Made by a program: the position numbers and the translations under genes | Notes under the pieces: generated by a model | Database searches by the model: none | Seen by the model: only the letters and a program-made list of their open reading frames with translations | Told to the model about the DNA's origin: nothing | Shown here: positions 1-6,332 of the stretch, piece by piece | Layout of the letters: every line of letters begins with the position of its first letter | How positions within the stretch are numbered: the stretch's first letter is position 1 | Origin: Clostridia bacterium | GTDB lineage: Bacteria > Bacillota > Clostridia > Christensenellales > Borkfalkiaceae | NCBI GenBank assembly: GCA_017886545.1 | Contig: JAGHJS010000036.1 | Span: 1 to 34,853 of the forward strand | Length of the DNA: 34,853 nt | Direction: 5' to 3'

Positions 1-39
1 CCGCCGTATGGTATAATGGTGCCGGAGCGGGAAGAGCCA

Positions 40-297
40 ATGACCAAAACATCCATTCGCTTTTTTGAAGACATTCCTGTGCGCGCCGTTTGGGAGGAAC
101 AAACTTCCAAATGGTGGTTTTGCGCTGCCGACATTGCAGAGGCTCTCACAAAAAGCAAAAACCCGCGTTCCTATTGGAATGTCATAAAGCGAAGAAACCC
201 TCAGTTGTCGACAATTTGTCGACAACTGAAATTGGCGGCTAAAGACGGACAGGAAATAGGCTATAGGCTGTTCCGTTGCTGCTTGCCGCTTGAATAG
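40..297 (+). CDS. Truncated Bro-N (phage antirepressor-type) domain fragment
   Basis: The 85-residue product begins with the pattern of the Bro-N domain found in phage antirepressors: a start like IRFFEDIPVRAVW, then KWWFCAADIAEAL, then NPRSYWNVIKRRNPQL and QLKLAAKDGQ. Complete Bro-N domains continue for several dozen residues after this point, into a conserved segment where the chain selects a DNA-binding or C-terminal domain. Here the similarity stops near residue 75 and an unrelated tail ends at a stop, so the gene is a 3'-truncated remnant. I chose the ATG at 40 because GGAGCGGGAAGAG lies just upstream and the domain starts there; an in-frame ATG at 16 is also open. A TATAAT at 12-17 may be its -10 box. 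It probably derives from a prophage or mobile element and is unlikely to be functional. Confidence 0.6.
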   Translation: MTKTSIRFFEDIPVRAVWEEQTSKWWFCAADIAEALTKSKNPRSYWNVIKRRNPQLSTICRQLKLAAKDGQEIGYRLFRCCLPLE

Positions 298-340
298 GGG
301 CGGGAAAAAGATAATTCGACGGACAAAAAAGGAGAAAACG

Positions 341-706
341 ATGAAATATTGTACAAATTGCGGGGAGGCGCTCGATGACGCGGCGCGGTTTTGTTCCCGA
401 TGCGGCAGCCCGACAGAGCCGTACAGCAAAACGTATGTGCCGCCCTCTGCGCCTGCTGCGCGTACGGATGTTCTCGATACGCTCAGTAAAGTTTTTATGA
501 TCATAGGCTGCGTCATAACGTCGCTGTGGCTGATCCCGCTCTGTTGGTGCGTGCCTATGACAGTAAGCCTTGTCAACAAGCTGAACCGTCGGCAGACCAT
601 AACGACGGGGTTCAAAGTCTGCACCTTGCTGTTTGTGAGTTTGGTTGCGGGGATCCTGCTCCTGTGCAGGGACGAGAGCCGTTACGGTGCTTCCGGTGGG
701 AGGTAA
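341..706 (+). CDS. Small zinc-ribbon membrane protein
   Basis: The 121-residue protein starts with MKYCTNCGEAL and has a second pair, FCSRCGSP. Together they form a CxxC-x(11)-CxxC zinc ribbon of the type found at the N terminus of many small Bacillota membrane proteins. A proline-rich linker follows (about residues 25-45), then two hydrophobic segments (about 50-75 and 90-110) and a short charged tail. The ATG at 341 follows an AAGGAG ribosome-binding site at 330-335; an in-frame upstream start at 290 lacks such a site. The likely topology is a cytoplasmic zinc ribbon tethered to the membrane. I cannot assign a function; relatives often sit beside genes of unrelated role. It is closed by the hairpin terminator at 759-799. 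Confidence 0.72.
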   Translation: MKYCTNCGEALDDAARFCSRCGSPTEPYSKTYVPPSAPAARTDVLDTLSKVFMIIGCVITSLWLIPLCWCVPMTVSLVNKLNRRQTITTGFKVCTLLFVSLVAGILLLCRDESRYGASGGR

Positions 707-758
707 TCGGCGGTAAGTGATGGATGCAAACGCGACCGCCGTTCCGAAGTGCAACAAT

Positions 759-799
759 AAAAGCGCCGCGCAGCGTTTCAAACGCTGCGCGGCGCTTTT
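759..799. terminator. Bidirectional intrinsic terminator
   Basis: A perfect 20-bp inverted repeat (759-778 with 780-799) is built around GCGCCGCGCAGCG. It begins with AAAA and ends with TTTT, so it reads as a terminator on both strands. It lies between the convergent zinc-ribbon gene and the membrane-protein gene ending at 821. Confidence 0.85.
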
Positions 800-820
800 G
801 CGTATCCGCCGCATGCAAGG

Positions 821-2515
821 TCAGCGGATCAGGTTGCTGTATTCGTAGATCTTTTCGAGCAGTCCGTCGGAGATGACGTTGCGGTACCTGCCCATGAACA
901 CGAAGATCTTGGCAAAAAATTCGCGGTTGTCGCCGCCGACGACATAGGCGGGCAGGCGCTTGTTTTCGCCGTAGATGCGCGAGATGAACAGTTTGTTGAA
1001 CTCATCGCGTTCCGCCGCGGTCAGCCCGTTGATGAACGCGTCGGGCACATATCCCGCGTTTGCTGCCGAATCATAGTAGGGCGCGGCGTTCTGTGCGGGC
1101 GCGGGCTGCGCGTAGGTGCGCGGCGTCTGGTAATAGGGCTGCGCCGTACGGTATTCGGGCTGTTGCTGCGGTTCCTGCTGCTGCGCATAGTCCGCATACG
1201 CACGGTTGAACGTGCCGTCGTAGCGCGCCTGTTCAAAGTCGAAGGGCTTTTCATCCTTCGGCGCTTCTTTTTCGCCGGGCCGCTCCTGCTGCTCGTCGCG
1301 GATCACGCTTTCATAAGACGAAGCGGGCGCGGGTTCGGGTTCGGCGGGCGCGGGTTCCTGCGCGGTTATGTCGTCAAAGGTAAGCTGTGCCGCCGCCTCG
1401 AGCGCGTCGTTCGTGCGCGCCGCCTCGTCATAGGCGGGCGCCGGCTCGGGCGCGGGCGTGCCGTAGTAAGGCGCGGGTTGTTCGGGCGCGGGCTGCGCAT
1501 AGGCGGGCTGTTCCCAGCCGCGCAGCGCCATCTGGTTGTTCGCGTCCACCACGAAGGGGGAGGGCTGTGCCGTTTCGGGCTGCGCCGCGGCGGCCTTCTT
1601 TTTGGCGTGCAGCACGAGGAGGACGACGAGCGCGAACACAAACTGTACAAGGGCGATGCCCGTGCATACGACGGTGCCTACAAAATCGAACCCGTTCGCA
1701 AAATTTTCGCGCACGCCGAGCAGGATGAACGCCGCCGCCGCGAGCACGAGCACGACGCATGCGCGCACAAAGTCGAGCACCGCCGTTTTGCGGGCGCATG
1801 CGGAAAAGAGGGCGATCACGAGGTTCGCCGCCAGCGCGACCGCGAACGCCTGGAACACGATCGAGGTGATCACGTCAAGCGTTTCCGTACCGAGATCGGC
1901 GCCCGCGATGATGCCCGAAAAATCATAGAGCCCGATAAACAGCCGGGGCAGAACGGCGATAAAGCCCGCCGCAAACAGCACAAAGAAGAATTTGACGAAA
2001 CCGAACGCCTTATGCGCGGTAAACAGCAGCACGATGAGCGCCACAACGCCAAGCGCGAGCGAAATGACCGTCGAATTGAGCGCGACATAGGTATCGGCAT
2101 TATAGAATATATCCGCAAACCCCAAGCCCGCATCGAGCAGCGCGAAGATGTAGAACAAAATCGCCAGAAGCAGGAACGACGTTTTGAACAGATTGAGTTT
2201 TGCCGCGGCGCTGTTGCGCTGGAAGATCGAAACGACGGTGCAGACGAGCAGCACCGCATATGCCGCGACGATCAGCAGCAGGGCCGAGGAGTAGACGGGC
2301 ATAAGTTCGAACACGGGCGAGAAATCTTTGAACAGACCGATGATCTCGTCCAGCATCAAAGAGGTCCCGAGCGCCGTATCCGGTACGAACAGCAGCACGA
2401 CGAAGCCCGCAAAGATGATAAGGGAGAGGATAAGCTGGGTGAGCCTGCCCTCTTTTTTTTCAGCGGGTGCCGCAGCCGCCGTTTCGGGCAGGGGCATTGT
2501 ATTGGAAACTTCCAT
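821..2515 (-). CDS. Multi-span membrane protein with Pro/Gln-rich linker and conserved-looking C-terminal domain
   Basis: The 564-residue protein starts at an ATG (2515) preceded by AGGAGG. After a short alanine-rich cytoplasmic lead it has about eight hydrophobic segments through roughly residue 320. Next comes a long low-complexity region rich in Pro, Ala, Gln and Glu (about 325-480). The C terminus is a compact block of about 70 residues with GDNREFF, FVFMGRYRNVISDGLLEKI and EYSNLIR. A membrane domain, disordered spacer and folded tail suggest a scaffold or a sensor of unknown ligand. I do not recognise a named family. A good promoter sits upstream (2589-2617), and the gene is divergent from the PucR-type regulator. 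Longer upstream reading in this frame crosses the promoter and the regulator gene and is not credible. Confidence 0.75.
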   Translation of the reverse strand: MEVSNTMPLPETAAAAPAEKKEGRLTQLILSLIIFAGFVVLLFVPDTALGTSLMLDEIIGLFKDFSPVFELMPVYSSALLLIVAAYAVLLVCTVVSIFQRNSAAAKLNLFKTSFLLLAILFYIFALLDAGLGFADIFYNADTYVALNSTVISLALGVVALIVLLFTAHKAFGFVKFFFVLFAAGFIAVLPRLFIGLYDFSGIIAGADLGTETLDVITSIVFQAFAVALAANLVIALFSACARKTAVLDFVRACVVLVLAAAAFILLGVRENFANGFDFVGTVVCTGIALVQFVFALVVLLVLHAKKKAAAAQPETAQPSPFVVDANNQMALRGWEQPAYAQPAPEQPAPYYGTPAPEPAPAYDEAARTNDALEAAAQLTFDDITAQEPAPAEPEPAPASSYESVIRDEQQERPGEKEAPKDEKPFDFEQARYDGTFNRAYADYAQQQEPQQQPEYRTAQPYYQTPRTYAQPAPAQNAAPYYDSAANAGYVPDAFINGLTAAERDEFNKLFISRIYGENKRLPAYVVGGDNREFFAKIFVFMGRYRNVISDGLLEKIYEYSNLIR

Positions 2516-2588
2516 GGTCGTAATCCTCCTGTTTCCTGGCAGAGCCGTTCCCTTCCGGAAACGGACAGGTGACATTCTTACAGCTATT

Positions 2589-2617
2589 ATTCTACTATAA
2601 CCGTGGCAAAGTGTCAA
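2589..2617 (-). promoter_or_regulatory. Sigma-A-type promoter for the 821-2515 gene
   Basis: On the minus strand TTGACA (2617-2612) and TAGAAT (2594-2589) are separated by 17 bp. The inferred transcript starts about 70 nt upstream of the ATG at 2515. Confidence 0.7.
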
Positions 2618-2693
2618 GTGTAATTCCGAAAAATAAACGGGTAAACGTTTCGTGAAAACTGCACCCTTTGTTTTGCAGTATGTGCGAAAAAGA

Positions 2694-2722
2694 TTGATAT
2701 TTCCGCCTTTTTGCGGTATAAT
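2694..2722 (+). promoter_or_regulatory. Sigma-A-type promoter for the PucR-type regulator
   Basis: TTGATA (2694-2699) and a perfect TATAAT (2717-2722) are separated by 17 bp. The start codon at 2762 lies about 33 nt beyond the expected transcription start. Confidence 0.8.
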
Positions 2723-2761
2723 AAACGGGAAATCCACGCGGCGCGCCGCATCGGGGGAATT

Positions 2762-3790
2762 ATGGACGCTGATCTGAAAAAGACGATCGATGCCATCCGG
2801 GAAAATACGGGGATCGCCGTTTCGGTCTATACAGGCCGCGGCGAACCGCTCTTCGGCGCGGAGGGGAAAGCCCCTTCGGGGTTCGAAGGCGTCTTCCGTG
2901 ACGCGGAGCGGAACGTGACCTTTTTCCGTGCCGCGCATCGCGGCAGGCAGTATATTTGTTCCGTTGCGGGCTGTACGGACGTGCAGCGGAATTACGCCTA
3001 TCTTATTGCGGATATGGTCGCGAACGCGGGCAGCCGTGTCCCCGGCACCGCCAACCTGCCCAAGGGCGAATTTCTGCGGCGCATCCTTTTGGGCGAATGC
3101 GCCGAGGAGGATATCCGGCGTTACCGCGACAAATATGCCGTGCCCGACCGCCCCTGTTTCGCTCTCGCCGTGAGTGCGGAAGGGGAGGGCGACATGGCGG
3201 GGCTTCTGGCACAGTATGCCGAGAGCGACGCCGACTGCGCCGTGATGATCGCCCCGAAGGACGGCGCTTTCATCAAATTCACGGAGGCGGATTCGGAGTA
3301 TCAGTCTTCGGCGGATTTTGCCAATTTTCTCGCGCAGAGCTTTCAGGAAGAGCTGGGCATCCGCGCGCGCGTCGGCATCGGATGCACGGTGCGTCGGTTT
3401 GAAGACGTGGCGCAGTCCTATACGCAGGCAAGCGTTGCGCTGCGCATGAGCGCGCAGTTCAATACGGCGGGCGACGTGCACAGCTACCGCGAATTCGTGC
3501 TCATCCGCATGCTGGAAGAGCTCCCCGCCGCGCGCAGGGCGGAATACCTTTCGGTGCTGCTCGACGGCGAGGCGCGCGAACTTCTGAAAGACGAGGACCT
3601 CGCAAGCACGGCGGAGGAATTTCTGGGCAACGACCTGAACGTGAGCGAAACGTCGCGCAACCTGTACATGCACCGCAACACGCTCATGTACCGTCTGGAC
3701 AAGCTCGAACGCATGACGGGGCTGAACCTGCGCAAATTTTCAGACGCCGTCACCTTCCGCGTCATCACGATCTTAAACCGCCTCGTCTGA
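2762..3790 (+). CDS. PucR/CdaR-type helix-turn-helix transcriptional regulator
   Basis: The 342-residue protein has the C-terminal PucR helix-turn-helix: LNVSETSRNLYMHRNTLMYR followed by LDKLERMTGLNLRKF and a hydrophobic final helix. The N-terminal part (about 1-90) looks like a small ligand-sensing domain, and the middle (about 130-250) matches the GGDEF-like fold usual in CdaR proteins. In this family N-terminal sensing of carboxylates, sugar diacids or purine metabolites controls a neighbouring catabolic gene. The ATG at 2762 follows GGGGGAA; an in-frame ATG at 2711 lies upstream of and overlapping the -10 box and is rejected. The malic enzyme gene begins 35 nt after the stop, so regulation of malate use is a reasonable inference from position only. 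Confidence 0.85.
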   Translation: MDADLKKTIDAIRENTGIAVSVYTGRGEPLFGAEGKAPSGFEGVFRDAERNVTFFRAAHRGRQYICSVAGCTDVQRNYAYLIADMVANAGSRVPGTANLPKGEFLRRILLGECAEEDIRRYRDKYAVPDRPCFALAVSAEGEGDMAGLLAQYAESDADCAVMIAPKDGAFIKFTEADSEYQSSADFANFLAQSFQEELGIRARVGIGCTVRRFEDVAQSYTQASVALRMSAQFNTAGDVHSYREFVLIRMLEELPAARRAEYLSVLLDGEARELLKDEDLASTAEEFLGNDLNVSETSRNLYMHRNTLMYRLDKLERMTGLNLRKFSDAVTFRVITILNRLV

Positions 3791-3825
3791 GGCATTCGGC
3801 TCTGCCGATACAGGAGGATTTTACC

Positions 3826-4995
3826 ATGGATGTTTATCAGCGTTCGCTCGCGCTGCACAAGGAGCTGCGCGGCAAATACGAGATCCGTTCGCTCGTCGAA
3901 GTAAAGGATAGGGAGTCACTTTCGCTCGCGTACACGCCCGGCGTGGCGCAGCCCTGCAAGGAGATCGCCGCCGACCCGTCCGCGGCGTACCTCTACACCC
4001 GCAAGTGGAACACCGTCGCCGTCGTGTCCGACGGCAGCGCCGTTCTGGGCTTAGGCAACATCGGCGGGCTGGCGGGTCTGCCCGTCATGGAGGGGAAGGC
4101 CGTTCTCTTCCGTGAATTCGGCGGCATCGACGCCATCCCCATCGTGCTTTCGGGGCAGGATACGGACGACATCGTCAAAGCGGTGGAGATGATCGCGCCC
4201 TCCTTCGGCGGCATCAACCTGGAAGACATCCGCGCGCCCAAGTGCTTTGAAGTGGAGGCGCGCCTCAAAGAAAAGCTGGATATCCCCGTCTTTCACGACG
4301 ACCAGCACGGCACGGCGATCGTGACGGGCGCGGCGCTCATCAACGCGCTCAAGCTCGCGGGCAAGAGCCTTGCGGACATCCGCATCGTCATCTGCGGCGC
4401 GGGCAGCGCGGGCATCGCCATCTGCAAACTTTTACAGGCGAGCGGCGCGAAGCACATCACCCTCACCGCGAGCCGCGGCATCGTCTGCGAAGGGGAGCCG
4501 TGGCTGTCCGTCGCGCAGGCGGACATTGCCAAGAGCACCAACCGCGAGCACCTGCGCGGCAAACTTGCCGACGCGGTGAAGGGGGCGGACGTGTTCATCG
4601 GCGTGTCAGCGCCCGGGCAGCTCACCAAGGAGATGGTGCAAAGCATGGCGGAAAAGCCCATCGTGTTTGCGATGGCGAACCCCGAGCCCGAAATTTACCC
4701 GCAGGACGCCCTCGACGCGGGCGCGTTCGTCGTGGGAACGGGCCGCAGCGACTTCCCCAACCAGATCAACAACGTGCTCGCCTTCCCCGGCGTGTTCCGC
4801 GGCGCGCTCGACGTACGCGCGAGCGACATCACCGAGGGCATGAAGGTCGCCGCCGCGCACGCCCTGGCGGAGCTTGTGGGCGACGAACTGCGCCCCGATT
4901 ACGTCATCCCCTCCGCGTTCGATACACGCGTCGGCCCTGCGGTCGCCAAAGCCGTCGCCGAAGCGGCGAAGCGGGACGGGGTGGCAAGAGTGTGA
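3826..4995 (+). CDS. Malic enzyme (NAD(P)-dependent, short form)
   Basis: The 389-residue protein catalyses oxidative decarboxylation of malate to pyruvate and CO2. Diagnostic motifs in order are LAYTPGVAQPC near residue 45 (catalytic Tyr region), VVSDGSAVLGLGNIGG near 66, the substrate-lysine segment MEGKAVLF, the metal-binding block VFHDDQHGTAIV near 160, the Rossmann nucleotide loop GAGSAGIAI, and VFAMANPEPEIYP. Its length fits the short bacterial form without the phosphotransacetylase-like domain. AGGAGG precedes the ATG. The gene follows the PucR-type regulator by 35 nt and may be co-transcribed with it. Cofactor preference cannot be read with confidence. A repeat element begins 3 nt after the stop codon. 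Confidence 0.95.
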   Translation: MDVYQRSLALHKELRGKYEIRSLVEVKDRESLSLAYTPGVAQPCKEIAADPSAAYLYTRKWNTVAVVSDGSAVLGLGNIGGLAGLPVMEGKAVLFREFGGIDAIPIVLSGQDTDDIVKAVEMIAPSFGGINLEDIRAPKCFEVEARLKEKLDIPVFHDDQHGTAIVTGAALINALKLAGKSLADIRIVICGAGSAGIAICKLLQASGAKHITLTASRGIVCEGEPWLSVAQADIAKSTNREHLRGKLADAVKGADVFIGVSAPGQLTKEMVQSMAEKPIVFAMANPEPEIYPQDALDAGAFVVGTGRSDFPNQINNVLAFPGVFRGALDVRASDITEGMKVAAAHALAELVGDELRPDYVIPSAFDTRVGPAVAKAVAEAAKRDGVARV

Positions 4996-4998
4996 CCC

Positions 4999-5220
4999 TT
5001 TCGCGCAAACCTCGCAAAAGAGATGCTGCGGTTTGCGCGATTTTTAGGGGGAAACCGCTGCCCTTGCGGGACAGCCGTTTTCCCCTCTGCGCATGACCTT
5101 TGAAGGCTTCTCCTATTAAAAAGTCATGCGCATTCACCCCTTTCGCGTGAGTCGCAGGTATGCGACAAATTGAGTGCGCTTAGGCAAAAATGTGATTTTG
5201 CCACGCGCAGCGAATTATCA
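4999..5220 (+). repeat. Three-hairpin repeat element, copy A
   Basis: Starts directly after the malic enzyme stop. Hairpin 1 has perfect 10-bp arms 5002-5011 and 5030-5039, with an internal loop (TC opposite TGC) and an inner stem GCA/TGC. Hairpin 2 pairs 5046-5060 with 5072-5086 imperfectly. Hairpin 3 has perfect 10-bp arms 5088-5097 and 5123-5132, around a 25-nt loop ending CTATTAAAAA, followed at once by TTCACCCC. A small hairpin GTCGCA-GGTA-TGCGAC (5151-5166) and an AT-rich hairpin (GGCAAAA 5183-5189 with TTTTGCC 5196-5202, flanked by TGCGC/GCGCA) complete the unit, ending near GAATTATCA. The same architecture with different arm sequences recurs at 5230, 20316 and 34703, and on the minus strand near 23100-23350. 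Unrecognised family. Confidence 0.85.
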
Positions 5221-5229
5221 AAAAGGGCT

Positions 5230-5456
5230 TTCGTAAAAATCTCGGCGAGCTGACGCCTGCGATTTTTACGATGGGAGGATAACCCCACCACTCTCACTAT
5301 GTTCGAGATGGCGGAGGTTTTCCTCTGCGCCGCACCTTTCAGGGCGCACCATTATAGAAGTGCGGCGCATTCACCTTTCCTGCAAGAGCGCTTACGCGCA
5401 AACAGGGGTGCGCTAACGCAAAAGCGCGGTTTTGCTTGCGCGAGAGATTATTTAAG
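5230..5456 (+). repeat. Three-hairpin repeat element, copy B (tandem with A)
   Basis: Hairpin 1 arms 5232-5241 and 5261-5270 are a perfect 10-bp pair. They enclose the same TC/TGC internal loop as copy A and an inner GGCG/CGCC stem with loop AGCTGA. Hairpin 2 spans 5274-5325 with a loop flanked by CTCTC and GAGA. Hairpin 3 arms 5326-5335 and 5360-5369 are perfect, with a 24-nt loop ending ATTATAGAA, then TTCACC. The trailing AT-rich hairpin (GCAAAA 5418-5423 with TTTTGC 5430-5435, flanked by TGCGC and GCGC) runs to GATTATTTA near 5456. Arm sequences differ from copy A while pairing and loop motifs are kept. Confidence 0.85.
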
Positions 5457-5492
5457 CACGCCGCAATAGGCGGCGTAGGGACGCATGCCTCC

Positions 5493-5586
5493 TGTCATCC
5501 CGAGCCTGTCGAGGGATCTCTATGAAAATATCGACAATATCTGCATAGAGATTCTTCGACTTCACTTCGTTCCGTTCAGAATGACG
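5493..5586. repeat. TGTCATCC...ATGACG dispersed palindromic repeat
   Basis: A 94-nt palindromic element begins TGTCATCCCGAGCCTGTCG, contains GGATCTCTATG and its complement CATAGAGATTC, and ends TTCAGAATGACG. A closely related copy lies at 22691-22784 in the opposite arm order. Fragments with CTCAGAATGACG follow at 5610-5622. Repeats containing the core TCATCCTGAGCGAAG are widespread in intergenic regions of many bacteria. No ORF accompanies it. Confidence 0.8.
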
Positions 5587-5670
5587 GAAAAGATCGTCAA
5601 GCCATACCGCTCAGAATGACGCGAAGGAAGCCCGCCGCACCGCGCAGGAGGATGGGAAAACATTCGCTGT

Positions 5671-5774
5671 ACCGCCGTTCTGCGCAGGGTGACACAAAAG
5701 GGATGACCTTGCCGCCGTTCCGCGCAAGGTGACACAAAAGGGATGACCTTGCCGCCGTTCCGCGCAGGGTGAGG
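5671..5774. repeat. 40-bp direct tandem repeat, about 2.6 copies
   Basis: The unit runs CCGCCGTTC, CGCGCAAGGT, GACACAAAAG, GGATGACCTT. Copies start at 5671 and 5711, with a partial copy from 5751. Units differ at only a few positions. It lies in the gene-free stretch before the cytidine-deaminase promoter. There are no spacers, so it is not a CRISPR array. Confidence 0.85.
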
Positions 5775-5800
5775 CAAAGCGTTTTCGTGTTATAAACAAT

Positions 5801-5896
5801 GTTCCGAAAGGCATTGTTTTCGGAACGCGGAAAAAATTATCCGGACTTTTCGCCGCTCTTGCAAAGTTTTGTCACAGGGCGGCAATATTATATAGT
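5801..5896 (+). promoter_or_regulatory. Promoter and upstream dyad for the cdd-S41 operon
   Basis: TTGTCA (5869-5874) and TATAGT (5891-5896) are separated by 16 bp, just upstream of the ATG at 5913. A perfect 8-bp inverted repeat GTTCCGAA (5801-5808) / TTCGGAAC (5819-5826) lies 43 nt before the -35 box and could be an operator. The promoter is well supported; an operator role for the dyad is inference. Confidence 0.6.
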
Positions 5897-5912
5897 GGAT
5901 AAGGGGAAGACG

Positions 5913-6332
5913 ATGGACGGGATCTTTGCAAAAATGCTGGCGATGGCGCGCGCGGGGATCGCCCCGCGCGACAGGGGCGAATTCTGTTCGGTCGGCTACG
6001 TCAGCGCCGTTTTGGAGGGCGCAAACGGCAGGCTGTACCGCGGCGTGAACATCGACCTTGCCTGCGGGCTGGGTTTCTGCGCCGAGCGCAGCGCCGCCGC
6101 GGCGATGCTCACCGACGGCGAGCACGTCGTGCGCCGCGTCGTATGCGTGAACAGGGAGGGCGCGCTCATGTCGCCCTGCGGGGCGTGCCGCGAATTTTTG
6201 TCGCTGCTCGCGCCCGAGAATGCGGAAACGGAATTTCTGGTAGGGGAAGAGCCTGTCCGCACGGTAAAACTGTGCGAATTGCTGCCCATGAATTGGCAGC
6301 GGCCGCCCCTTCCCGCGGAGGAACGGAGATGA
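5913..6332 (+). CDS. cdd: Cytidine deaminase family protein
   Basis: The 139-residue protein has the zinc-binding deaminase signature: GFCAERSAAA (Cys ligand and catalytic Glu) near residues 55-65 and SPCGACREFL (two further Cys ligands) near 90. A VGYVSAVLE strand and the GVNIDLACGLG segment match the small homotetrameric cytidine/blasticidin deaminase fold. Family members convert cytidine and deoxycytidine to uridine derivatives in pyrimidine salvage. The N terminus departs from classical Cdd because the usual YS-x-F-x-VGAA segment is replaced by RGEFCSVGYVSA, so substrate choice is uncertain. The start at 5913 follows AAGGGGAAG; an upstream in-frame ATG at 5799 overlaps the promoter and dyad. 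Its TGA overlaps the next start codon as ATGA. Confidence 0.85.
   Translation: MDGIFAKMLAMARAGIAPRDRGEFCSVGYVSAVLEGANGRLYRGVNIDLACGLGFCAERSAAAAMLTDGEHVVRRVVCVNREGALMSPCGACREFLSLLAPENAETEFLVGEEPVRTVKLCELLPMNWQRPPLPAEERR

Noticed and set aside
1163-2572. 469-codon plus-strand frame opposite the membrane protein
   Set aside because: Arg/Glu/His-rich antisense shadow with no ribosome-binding site or domain; the minus-strand gene has a promoter, ribosome-binding site and membrane helices.
4999-5220. Integron attC-site interpretation of the repeats
   Set aside because: No RYYYAAC/GTTRRRY core sites flank the palindromes, and three separate hairpins do not match attC geometry.
5671-5774. Possible CRISPR array
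   Set aside because: Units are contiguous with no spacers, and no cas genes are in the window.
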